Shown one piece after another: positions 1 through 8,265 of a stretch of DNA of 64,000 nt. Where the stretch lies: NCBI GenBank assembly GCA_003220795.1, contig QHTK01000045.1, positions 178,583-242,582 on the forward strand. The letters run 5' to 3'. Both the position numbers and the translations under genes were made by a program. Each line of letters starts with the position of its first letter. The first letter of the stretch is position 1. Source of the stretch: Gemmatimonadota bacterium. Its GTDB lineage: Bacteria > Gemmatimonadota > Gemmatimonadetes > Gemmatimonadales > GWC2-71-9. The notes under the pieces were generated by a model. That model saw only the letters and a program-made list of their open reading frames with translations. It was not told where the DNA came from and made no database searches.

Positions 1-2016
1 GTTCGCCCCCCAGCAGTACGCGGTGTTCAGGGTGGGAGCGTTCGCGATGGCGCAGGAATGGAAGCCGCCGGCGCTCACAGAAGTGAAGCTCACACCCGCC
101 GGGGCGGAGACCAGCCCCGGTGTCGGGCTATCGGTCGTCGTGCCATCGCCGAGCTGGCCGTTGCTGTTCGACCCCCAGCAGTAGACGCTCCCAGTGGTCG
201 CCACCGCGCACGCGTGGAAGCCGCCTGCGCTGACCGTGGTGAACGTCACCCCCGCCGGCGCGGCGATCGGCACCGGGAGGAAACTGCTCCCTCCCACCGA
301 TCCGGTACCGAGCTGACCGCCGAAATTTGCTCCCCAGCAATACACGGCGCCCGAGAGGCCAACCCCGCACGAGAATTGGACAAACTCTCCTCCGGCGCTT
401 ACTACACTGAACCCGGCGGAATCGGTCACAGGCAACGCCACCGCGACGGGTGCTGGTTCGATGTAGTTACCCGACGAGCCATTGCCCACAGCGCCCTCGG
501 AATTCCAGCCCCAGCAGTAGGCTCCGCCATTCGGGGTCAGGGCACACGCGTGGCCGGAGTCGGAGATGACCCCGCCCACGCTGACGGCCGAGAAGCTGAC
601 TCCGGCAGGTGTGGCGATCAGTTGTGGCGTTGTGAAGAGTCCGCCGACCGACCCGATTCCCAGCTCTCCGGCGATGTTGATGCCCCAGCAGTATCCCGTC
701 CCGAGCGTGTCGGCGGCGCACGATGCGTTCTGTCCCACGTCCACCGTGACGAAGTGCACTCCCGGCGCCGCTACCAACGTCGGCGTCGAGCTGGCGTCAG
801 TCGTTCCGTCGCCCAGAGTACCCGCGCCCCAACAGTAGGCCTGACCATTGACGGCGACACCGCAGGCGCGCGCCGACCCCGCGTTCACCACGCTGAAGCC
901 GATGCCCGGGGGAGTGGACACCGCCGTCGGGGTGGTGCCGATGCCTCCTGTCGTGCCGTTGCCGAGCTGGCCGATGCCGTTGTCACCCCAGCACACCGTG
1001 GTGCCACTCGTCCCCATGCCACAGCTGAACGCGCCCCCCGCGCTCAGCGACGCGGAGGCGAGCACCCCGTAAGTGCTGAAATGGCTCATTCTGCCCATGA
1101 CCACGTGCGTCGCGGTGTTCACCCTGCTGCCTGGCACGAGGAACCAGCGGCCCTGGATCAGCGTGAAGAGCCGCAGCGCCGACTCGGCCGTCCCGCCTGG
1201 GAGCTGCGCAGGGCTGTACTGCAGGGTGACCGCCACGGGCGACGCGAACATGGTCCCTGTCGGTCCAAAGTCATACGCCGTCCCACCGACGAGCGCGCTG
1301 GTGCTCGTACCGGTTGGGAGCATGGCCGGCACGACGGTGATGCCGGTGAGCTGCGACAGCCCGCCTGCCGGAATGACGAGCTGGACGCTGCTCCCGGCGG
1401 CCGTGACCGGCGTCTGAATCATGAGCGGTTGGGTGCTCGGCCCCGCGACGAACACGGCTCCTTGCTCGATGCGAAACTTGACCGGCAGCGTTCGGCCGTC
1501 GACGAGCGGGAAGAGTTCGCCGGTGTTCACGTTCTTCGCCTCGTGCTGACTCGCCACCACTTGGACGTCCGCATGTCCCAGCTCGGTGCTCGCCACGAGC
1601 ACGCGAATCCGATACACGTTGCCCGACGGCAGCGTGCACGGCCCCGTGGTGCATTGGTCGGTCTGCCAGTTCACGATGTAGAGCTGGCTTGTGGCGTCCA
1701 CGCGCACCACTGCCGAGGCGGTGCCGGTGGTCATGGAGAACTGGGCGACGACTGGGCCGCAGTCCGAGCCGGCCAATTGGCACACGGTCACGCCGGGAAC
1801 TTGCGTCGCGTCGAAGCTGCCCGTCGCGTTTGGGGTCGCGACGATGGGCGGCAGGAAATAGAAGTGCGGGTTGCCGCTGTTATGGGCTCCGTCGCGGATC
1901 TCGAAGCGTGGTGCGTCCAGGGGTCGAGCTGCGATGGGGGCGTTCACCCTCTCAACGCAGCCGACGAGGACGAGGCTTGCAGCTGCGGTGGCGACCGGCG
2001 GGATCATGCGGTGCAT
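1..2016 (-). CDS. RCC1-repeat lipoprotein with shared N-terminal module (3' end beyond window)
   Basis: Predicted surface lipoprotein. The frame stays open to the left edge, so the C-terminus is missing (672 codons seen). The start ATG at 2016 has AAGGAG five bases upstream. A signal peptide ends at a lipobox (LVLVGC). Residues ~35-185 form a module shared with the solenoid lipoprotein at 3062-5053 (HFYFLPP near its start, VDGRTLPVKFRIE at its end). A beta-sandwich-like stretch follows, then at least seven RCC1-type blade units marked by YCWG/VCWG (DNA positions ~10, 172, 329, 509, 683, 827, 988). RCC1 propellers normally have seven blades and serve as binding platforms; the ligand here is unknown. 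It is the last of three co-directional lipoprotein genes. Confidence 0.85.
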   Translation of the reverse strand, partial: MHRMIPPVATAAASLVLVGCVERVNAPIAARPLDAPRFEIRDGAHNSGNPHFYFLPPIVATPNATGSFDATQVPGVTVCQLAGSDCGPVVAQFSMTTGTASAVVRVDATSQLYIVNWQTDQCTTGPCTLPSGNVYRIRVLVASTELGHADVQVVASQHEAKNVNTGELFPLVDGRTLPVKFRIEQGAVFVAGPSTQPLMIQTPVTAAGSSVQLVIPAGGLSQLTGITVVPAMLPTGTSTSALVGGTAYDFGPTGTMFASPVAVTLQYSPAQLPGGTAESALRLFTLIQGRWFLVPGSRVNTATHVVMGRMSHFSTYGVLASASLSAGGAFSCGMGTSGTTVCWGDNGIGQLGNGTTGGIGTTPTAVSTPPGIGFSVVNAGSARACGVAVNGQAYCWGAGTLGDGTTDASSTPTLVAAPGVHFVTVDVGQNASCAADTLGTGYCWGINIAGELGIGSVGGLFTTPQLIATPAGVSFSAVSVGGVISDSGHACALTPNGGAYCWGWNSEGAVGNGSSGNYIEPAPVAVALPVTDSAGFSVVSAGGEFVQFSCGVGLSGAVYCWGANFGGQLGTGSVGGSSFLPVPIAAPAGVTFTTVSAGGFHACAVATTGSVYCWGSNSNGQLGDGTTTDSPTPGLVSAPAGVSFTSVSAGGFHSCAIANAPTLNTAYCWGAN

Positions 2017-2066
2017 ATGAGCTCCTTTATGACAACTCCACTTGGTTGCGAGACACCGCGATAGCG

Positions 2067-3041
2067 TTAGTGCCTGGTCCAGGCGGCTTCTCCATCCACC
2101 GCGATGTTGTCGGTCAGCCGGGTGACTCCGGTCCCATCCGCGTTCATGACGTAGATGTCGTTGTTGAAGGCGGCGTCACGGTTGCTCTCGAACGCGATCT
2201 GCTCTCCGTCGGGCGACCAGGCCGGCCTGAATGAATAGAACAGGACGCCGTTGGTGAGCCGGGTGACTCCGGTCCCATCCGCGTTCATGACGTACACGTT
2301 GTTGTTGCCGTCGCGGGTGCTCGCGAACGCGATTTGGTTGCCGTTTTGGCCGTTGGGCGACCAGGCCGGATCGGAGTCAAACGCGAGCGTGTTGGTAAGC
2401 CGAGTCACTCCCGTCCCGTCGGCGTTCATGACGTAGATGTTGTAAGGGCCATCCCGGTTGCTTTGGAAGGCCAGTTGCTGACAGGTGGGCGACCAGGTGG
2501 GTTCCGCGTCGTTGGCGTTGTCGTTAAACCGCGTGACCCCGGTCCCGTCGTCGTTCATCAGGTAAATGTTGACAGGCCCGTCGCGGTTGCTCTGCCACGC
2601 TATGTGATGGCCGCACCAGGCGGGCGCGAAGTTGCTGACGGGGCTCTCAGTGCTCGTGAGCTGGGTGACTTCGCTCCCGTCCGCGTTCATGATGTAGATC
2701 TCGTAGTTGCCGTCGCGGTTGCTGGCGAACGCGACCTGCTTGCCGTTGCGCGACCACGCAGGATCAAAATGCCCGACGGGGGGCGTAGTGTTGGTGAGGG
2801 GGGTGACTCCGCTCCCGTCCGGGTTCATGACGTAGATCTCGTAGTTGCCGTCGCGGTTGCTCACGAACGCGATCGTGCCTTCGGGGTCGTCGCCGGCAGA
2901 CGACCTGAACTGCGGTGCGTCAGGCGCAAGCGGTGTCTTGGAGTGCTCGCAGCTTGCCTGGACGACGACGAAGGCAACGCCTGCCACAGCGAGTAGTCCC
3001 GTGGCACGTGCCGGTGAGCGAGGAGTAGCTGACGGGTGCAT
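2067..3041 (-). CDS. PD40/TolB-like beta-propeller lipoprotein
   Basis: 324 residues. A signal peptide ends at VVQASC, a likely lipidated Cys near residue 31. It is followed by six repeats of about 40 residues with the signature IAFxSNRDGNYEIYVMN-DG-GVTRLTN, the WD40-like PD40 repeat of TolB-type propellers. Such proteins are periplasmic or surface scaffolds; the partner cannot be read from sequence. The start ATG has GGGAGG about five bases upstream. It lies 20 bp after the solenoid lipoprotein gene and about 50 bp before the RCC1 gene, so all three are probably one transcript. No enzymatic motif is visible. Confidence 0.85.
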   Translation of the reverse strand: MHPSATPRSPARATGLLAVAGVAFVVVQASCEHSKTPLAPDAPQFRSSAGDDPEGTIAFVSNRDGNYEIYVMNPDGSGVTPLTNTTPPVGHFDPAWSRNGKQVAFASNRDGNYEIYIMNADGSEVTQLTSTESPVSNFAPAWCGHHIAWQSNRDGPVNIYLMNDDGTGVTRFNDNANDAEPTWSPTCQQLAFQSNRDGPYNIYVMNADGTGVTRLTNTLAFDSDPAWSPNGQNGNQIAFASTRDGNNNVYVMNADGTGVTRLTNGVLFYSFRPAWSPDGEQIAFESNRDAAFNNDIYVMNADGTGVTRLTDNIAVDGEAAWTRH

Positions 3042-3061
3042 GGTGTCCTCCCGGTTGTCCC

Positions 3062-5053
3062 TTAGAGGCCGATGGCGTGAAGGATGTCGGCGATCACGCT
3101 GACGCCGAGCTGGAACACGTCTTTCAGCACCGCCGTGATCTCGCCGACCCCGTATCCTAGGTTCTTCAGTATCTGGGCCGTGTCTTGCGGGCCGAGTTGG
3201 AATGCGCTCTGCACACCCTGAGCGATGTCGCTGGGGCCGAACCCGACATCCTTCAGGAGTTGCGCCCCTGCGTCCTGCAGCACATTGAACGACGCACGTA
3301 GGGCGGTCAGGATACCGCCGGGGCCGATTCCCAGATCTTTGAGTATCTGCGCGACATCAAGCGACGCGATTTGGAACTCGACAGCTAGCGCGCGAGCGAT
3401 CTCCGTCGGATCGATCCCAAGATCGTGGAGGATCTTGGCCACGTCCCGATCCAGGAGCTGGAATTGCGTGTGAAGCACGCGTCCGATGGCATCAGGATGG
3501 TACCCGACCTCCTTGAGCACGCGGGCGATCTCAGCAACGGTCAATCGATATTCGTCGTGCAGCCCCTGGGCGATTGCGGCCGGATCGGACGCGAGGTCTT
3601 TGAGGATCTCCGCTACCTGACCGGGCGACAGTCGGAACTCGACGTCCAGCGCGCGCATGATGCCGAGGGGGTCGATACCCAGGTCCTTCAAGATCTGCGC
3701 GACGTCAGCCGCCAGCAGGTGGAATTCCGCGTTCAGAGCTTGCGCGATTGCCTCGGGGTTGAACAGGAGGTCTTTCAGAATTTGGGCGACCTCCGGTGCC
3801 GCGAGTTGAAACGCCGCTTGCAGACCACGCGCGATCGCGCTCGGGTCGAAGCCGACGTCCTTGAGCAGCTGAGCGACGTCCTTGGCCACGAGACGAAACT
3901 CCACCTGCAGGGCCTGGGCGACCGCGCCCGATTCGAATGCAAGGTCCTTGAGGATCTGCGCGACTGCCTGTCCCACGAGCTGGAATTCGATGTGGACCGC
4001 GCGGGCGATCGGAGTCGCGTCGAAGCCGACATCCTTGAGAATCTGCGCGACGTCGCGGAGGGTCAGCTGAAGCTCCATGTGCAGGCCGCGCGCGACTTCT
4101 TCGGCGGGAAAGCCCACGTTCTTGAGGATTTGCGCGAGGGCGGTAGCAGGCTCGTGGAACACGGTGCTCAGCGCGTCGGTCACCTCGTTCACGGTGAACC
4201 CCACAAACTTGAGCAACCCGGCCGCCTGCGCCGAAGTGTGTTGGTAGACGCTCTGTAACGCCGCTCCCACTCCGGCGACATCGAAGCCGGCAGTTTTGAG
4301 GATCAGCGCAGCGTCGCCTGAGGCGACATTGAAGACGTCCTTCAAGGCTTGGCCGACGTCCACGCCAACGTAGGATTCGCCGAATAGGATCGTTGCCGAT
4401 GCTTGGGCGCCGAGCCCGAAATCGCGTTGCAAGACAATCGCTACCTGTCCGGCCGTGTAGTTCTGACTGTGGAGCACGTGCGCGATGATCGCCGGATCTC
4501 GCTCGATGCGAAACTTGATCGGGAGCGTGCGGCCGTCGAGCAAGCCGACGAACTCGCCGGTCTGGACGTTCTTGAGCTCGCTCCCGCTTTCCACGACGTC
4601 GACGTCGGCGTACCCGATGGTGAGGCCGGCCACGCTGACGCGGATGCGGTACGTCTGGCTGGGGTCGAGCGCCGCCGCTTTCGTATTCCAGTTGACGCTG
4701 TACCACTCGGCTGCCGCATCCAGTCGAACGCTCGCGGACGTGGCGCCGCCGCTGGAGGTGAAGCTCGCAATCAAGGGTGTGACGCAAGCACCGGCATCCA
4801 CCCGGCAGACGTCGACGGCTAGCAGAGGGCCGAGGGTGGGATCGAACGTGCCGCTGAAACTCGGGTTCGGCACAAGGGGCGGCAGGAAGTAGAAATGGGG
4901 ATGCCCCACGCCGTGTGCGGCGTCGGCAATCGTCATGGTGGGACGGGCCGGAGGCGTCGGGATCGGCGGGATGGCCGTAGGATGGTCGCACCCAGCGAGG
5001 AGCACCACGACTGCCACGCCGCAGAGTTCCAGCCCTCTCATCTCGTTTCTCAT
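3062..5053 (-). CDS. Lipoprotein with ~15 tandem 29-residue alpha-solenoid repeats
   Basis: About 663 residues. I chose the ATG at 5053 because GGGGGA precedes it; an in-frame ATG at 5065 has no ribosome site. The signal peptide ends in VVVLLAGC (lipobox). Residues ~35-180 are the same module as in the RCC1 protein (HFYFLPP ... VDG/LDGRTLPIKFRIE). From ~residue 190 to the end come about 15 units of exactly 29 residues, of the form ILKDVGFDxxxIARAL then xxEFQLxxxDVAQ. These look like two short helices per unit, that is, an alpha-alpha solenoid. The final unit stops at ILHAIGL. First gene of the lipoprotein operon and divergent from the BTAD regulator. A role in surface binding or adhesion is inference only. 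Confidence 0.85.
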   Translation of the reverse strand: MRNEMRGLELCGVAVVVLLAGCDHPTAIPPIPTPPARPTMTIADAAHGVGHPHFYFLPPLVPNPSFSGTFDPTLGPLLAVDVCRVDAGACVTPLIASFTSSGGATSASVRLDAAAEWYSVNWNTKAAALDPSQTYRIRVSVAGLTIGYADVDVVESGSELKNVQTGEFVGLLDGRTLPIKFRIERDPAIIAHVLHSQNYTAGQVAIVLQRDFGLGAQASATILFGESYVGVDVGQALKDVFNVASGDAALILKTAGFDVAGVGAALQSVYQHTSAQAAGLLKFVGFTVNEVTDALSTVFHEPATALAQILKNVGFPAEEVARGLHMELQLTLRDVAQILKDVGFDATPIARAVHIEFQLVGQAVAQILKDLAFESGAVAQALQVEFRLVAKDVAQLLKDVGFDPSAIARGLQAAFQLAAPEVAQILKDLLFNPEAIAQALNAEFHLLAADVAQILKDLGIDPLGIMRALDVEFRLSPGQVAEILKDLASDPAAIAQGLHDEYRLTVAEIARVLKEVGYHPDAIGRVLHTQFQLLDRDVAKILHDLGIDPTEIARALAVEFQIASLDVAQILKDLGIGPGGILTALRASFNVLQDAGAQLLKDVGFGPSDIAQGVQSAFQLGPQDTAQILKNLGYGVGEITAVLKDVFQLGVSVIADILHAIGL

Positions 5054-5165
5054 GTCGTCCCCCATGTTCGGTCGATCGTCGCCGACATCGCGGTCGTTGC
5101 AACGTGAGACGCGTGCGCCTTAGTTGCACTTCCTGGCCACGGACGTTATTCGTCTTGGAACAGCC

Positions 5166-5185
5166 AGAAGTCAGATAGAAGTCAG
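5166..5185 (+). promoter_or_regulatory. 11-bp direct repeat ahead of the BTAD regulator
   Basis: AGAAGTCAG occurs at 5166-5174 and again at 5177-5185, one 11-bp step apart, ending 9 bp before the regulator's start codon. SARP/BTAD regulators are known to bind direct heptamers repeated every 11 bp, so autoregulation is plausible. The site sits where the ribosome site should be, which would suit repression. The 141-bp gap 5054-5194 also has to hold the divergent lipoprotein promoter; I see no convincing -35/-10 pair there. Confidence 0.4.
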
Positions 5186-5194
5186 CAGGGGTCT

Positions 5195-8083
5195 ATGCCC
5201 TTCAGACTAAGGACCTTCGGCGGGCTCTCGCTCACCGGTGAGAGCGGTCCGGTCACCGGGGCGGCGGCGCAGCGCCGCAAGCTGGCGCTGCTCGCCGTGC
5301 TCGCGACGGGGGGAGAGCGGGGTGTCAGCCGCGACCGCCTGCTCGCCCTCTTCTGGTCCGAGAGCGACGCGGAGCACGCCCGGCATGCGCTGACGCAGTC
5401 GCTGTCCGCCCTGCGTCGCGAGCTGGGCTCCGACGACCTCTTCCTCGGCTCCGCCGACTTGAGCCTCAACCCGGCCCTTATCGATAGCGACGTCGCGGAT
5501 CTGGAGACCGCGCTCGCCCGCACGGAGCTCGAGCGCGCCATCGCGCTGTACGTCGGCCCGTTCCTCGACGGCGTTCACCTCGACCATGCGCACGGATCGC
5601 CCGAGTTCGAACACTGGGTCGATGCAGAGCGCGCCCGGCTGGCCGGGCTCATCGCCGATGCGCTGGAGCGTCTCGCCGTCGGCGCCACGGAGCGTCGCGA
5701 GCATCGGCGCGCCGTGGAGTGGTGGCGGCGGCTGGCGGCGCTTGACCCGTACAGCTCGCAGATTGTCTCCGGTCTCATGAGGGCGCTGATCGCTGTCGGC
5801 GACAGCGCCGGTGCGCTCCGGCAGGCGGAAATTCACGCTACGCTGCTGCGGGAAGAGCTGCACATGGAGCCCGATGAGACGGTGCTCGCGATCGTGCGAC
5901 AGATCCACATTGGTTCGCCGCCCCCGCGAGACGCAGCCCCCCGCCCCCAGGCCGATCTGACACGCGGGCCAATCGCTTTCGCCGAGGCCGTGGTGCCCTT
6001 GGCTCGGCCTCCCGGACCGAGGCACCGCGCTGCTCGCAAGGGGCGGTGGGTTCTAGCCGTCGGCAGTGGGCTCGCGGCGGCCGCGGCAGCGCTCGGAGCG
6101 TTGTCCATCTCGCGGTCGCACGCCCGTGCGGCCCTTGACCCGAACCTCATCGCGGTGGCGCCGTTTGACGTGTTCGACCCGAAGCTCCAGCTGTGGCGCG
6201 AGGGGCTCGTGGATGTGCTGTCACGCGATCTGGACGGCGCCGGTCCGCTGCGGACGGTATCTCCGACGGTCGTCATCCGGCGGTGGCGCGGCCGGGGCGA
6301 TCCCGAAGCGGCAGCGACTCTCGGTCGCGCAACGGGAGCACGCCTAGCGGTCTTCGGTACGGTACTCACGGCCGGGCAAGACTCCATCCGTCTCACGGCG
6401 ACACTCTTGGATGTCGCCGGCAATGAGGTTCTCGGAGAGGTTCAGGTGAAGGCCAGCGTAGATCGGATGGACCTCGTTACGGATTCCATCACGCGAGGTG
6501 TGCTAGACGAGCTCAACCGCAGACGCCCCATTGCCGCAAACTCCTACGCGTCTGTCGGTTCCAAGTCGGGGCCCGCCCTCAAGGCGTTCTTGCGAGGAGA
6601 ACAGTTCTATCGTCGCACCGCCTGGGATTCGGCTGTCGCGTATTACCGGCGGGCGATCGCCATCGACAGCACCTTCGCCCTCGCGCTGAGCCATCTGAGC
6701 CAAGTGGACGCCTGGGCCGAACCCACCAGCGAGCACCCGGCCCAAGCGTATGCGTTTCGCAGCGCGGCCTTCAACAAGGGCCTGGCGCCGCGCGACAGCC
6801 TGCTGATTGTCGCCGACTCGCTGTTCGAGGCGCTCCGTAGCTTCACCGACGACGCGGCGTGGTGGGCACAGAGCCACCGACTGTTCGCCACTCTCGCCAC
6901 TGCGGCCGAGCGCTACCCGGACGATCCCGAGGTGTGGTTCCAGTTGGGAGACGCGCGAACGCACTTTGGGTACTGGGAGGGCATCACGCGCGGTGAGGCA
7001 CTGGCGGCGTTCGACCACGCCATCGCACTCGACTCGGGATTCGCTCCCGCGTACCTCCACCCGATCCGGATCGTCGGCGAACTGTACGGGCCCGCTGCAT
7101 CGCGCCGCTATGTCGCGGCGTACCTGGCGCTGAGCCCCGGGGACATCGATGCAGAAGGCATCCGGCTCGCTTCGCGCCTGATGGCTCTGACAAGCACGCG
7201 TCCCCCTGCCCTGGGGAGCTTGCTGAACAGCGCTTCGAGCGACGTGCTGATGAGTGCGCTCGACGCCCTACCCGAGGGCGCGGATTCCACAGAGCCCGAG
7301 CTGGAAGTGGTCCGCCTCATTGTCAGTGACCGCCTGACGACCAACACCCGCACGCGGGACCCGACCGTGCTGGACCCGGTGTTCAGGCGGTCTCTGATGT
7401 CAAATGCGCAGGCATTCCGCGGGCATGGGGCGGCGGCCTATCAGATAGCAGGCAATCGGTTTCCGGACCTGTTTGGAGAGCTGGTAGCCCTCGGCGCGGT
7501 TCCCGACGATTCCGCCCGCGCGCAGTTCGAGCGCTGGCTGGCTCATCGGGTCGCGCCGGCTGCCGCTGTAGGACTTCCGTGGTGGGCGGCCAAGGGCGAC
7601 ACGGCCTCCATCCGGCGATTCGTCGCCCTGAGCGATTCCTTGGCAGAGGCGGGGTCGGCGCAGGAGCGGCGGCTGCGCCTCTACGACGCCGCCCGAGGAG
7701 GCGCCTACCTCGCCTTGGCGCAACGAGACACGGGCGCGGCCCTACGCTCGTTCGAGACGTTACCCGACTCGCTGTGCGGAGGGTGCCGGGAGGCGTTTCC
7801 CTGGACTCACCTGACCAGGGCCGAACTGCTTACCGCAGGAGGCCGCGCCGAGGAAGCGCTACAGCTGCTCGCTCCGGGCGTGCCGTGGTGGCCGAGACCG
7901 CTCAGCGTGTTGACGGCGCTCGCACAGGCTCGAGCCGCCGATCGAGTCGGCGACCGCGATGAGGAAATTCGTGATTATCGTTTCGTCGCCTCAGCGTGGG
8001 CTCACGCCGACGTCGAGCTCAAACCGGTCGTCGCGGAGGCAAACGCGGCGGTCGTCCGGCTTGCCGGGCAGCACTCGCGCTAG
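5195..8083 (+). CDS. BTAD/winged-helix, TolB-like and TPR transmembrane regulator
   Basis: 962 residues. Residues ~1-95 are an OmpR/SARP-type winged helix (MPFRLRTFGGLSL start; ALTQSLSALRRELG recognition region). Residues ~95-240 are the bacterial transcriptional activator domain (helical; ending LHMEPDETVLAIVRQI). One hydrophobic segment lies at ~283-305. Residues ~320-440 resemble the TolB/FlgO-like domain found after such regulators (LIAVAPFDVF; GVLDELNRRR). The rest, from ~450, is TPR-like. The layout puts the DNA-binding end in the cytoplasm and the TPRs outside the membrane. It is transcribed away from the lipoprotein operon across a 141-bp gap, which makes that operon the obvious target; this is inferred from position. 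Confidence 0.85.
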   Translation: MPFRLRTFGGLSLTGESGPVTGAAAQRRKLALLAVLATGGERGVSRDRLLALFWSESDAEHARHALTQSLSALRRELGSDDLFLGSADLSLNPALIDSDVADLETALARTELERAIALYVGPFLDGVHLDHAHGSPEFEHWVDAERARLAGLIADALERLAVGATERREHRRAVEWWRRLAALDPYSSQIVSGLMRALIAVGDSAGALRQAEIHATLLREELHMEPDETVLAIVRQIHIGSPPPRDAAPRPQADLTRGPIAFAEAVVPLARPPGPRHRAARKGRWVLAVGSGLAAAAAALGALSISRSHARAALDPNLIAVAPFDVFDPKLQLWREGLVDVLSRDLDGAGPLRTVSPTVVIRRWRGRGDPEAAATLGRATGARLAVFGTVLTAGQDSIRLTATLLDVAGNEVLGEVQVKASVDRMDLVTDSITRGVLDELNRRRPIAANSYASVGSKSGPALKAFLRGEQFYRRTAWDSAVAYYRRAIAIDSTFALALSHLSQVDAWAEPTSEHPAQAYAFRSAAFNKGLAPRDSLLIVADSLFEALRSFTDDAAWWAQSHRLFATLATAAERYPDDPEVWFQLGDARTHFGYWEGITRGEALAAFDHAIALDSGFAPAYLHPIRIVGELYGPAASRRYVAAYLALSPGDIDAEGIRLASRLMALTSTRPPALGSLLNSASSDVLMSALDALPEGADSTEPELEVVRLIVSDRLTTNTRTRDPTVLDPVFRRSLMSNAQAFRGHGAAAYQIAGNRFPDLFGELVALGAVPDDSARAQFERWLAHRVAPAAAVGLPWWAAKGDTASIRRFVALSDSLAEAGSAQERRLRLYDAARGGAYLALAQRDTGAALRSFETLPDSLCGGCREAFPWTHLTRAELLTAGGRAEEALQLLAPGVPWWPRPLSVLTALAQARAADRVGDRDEEIRDYRFVASAWAHADVELKPVVAEANAAVVRLAGQHSR

Positions 8084-8154
8084 GCATGGCGCCGCCGAAC
8101 TCGGCCGCTCCCGGGAAGCCACAGGATCGTAGCCGGAGCCCCTTTGGCGCGACC

Positions 8155-8265
8155 ATGCCATCGGTTGCAATCCTTTCTTCAGCTCGCGTTTTGATCGTGG
8201 AGGACGACCCGAGCTCACCGCGCTGCTGCGCGACGGGCTGCGCGCGCAGCGGGGCCGTGCCGTCA
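8155..8265 (+). pseudogene. Remnant of a response-regulator receiver domain
   Basis: From the ATG at 8155 the reading frame gives MPSVAILSSARVLIVEDDP, the typical beta1-loop of a receiver domain with its acidic pair. One base is missing near 8210. In the next frame the text continues as ELTALLRDGLRAQRG, the expected helix 1. After that the similarity ends and nothing like the phospho-accepting Asp follows. The remnant overlaps the 3' end of the opposing radical SAM selenoprotein gene, which may have cut it short. A sequencing deletion could explain the frameshift but not the missing rest. Confidence 0.5.

Noticed and set aside
58..2064. 668-codon open frame on the plus strand
   Set aside because: It is antisense to the RCC1 lipoprotein, has no domain or signal features, and its residues are typical of a GC-rich mirror frame (Arg/His/Ala-rich).
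3100..4500. CRISPR-like periodicity of 87 bp
   Set aside because: The repeats are diverged at DNA level, have no spacers and keep one reading frame; they encode the 29-residue protein repeat.
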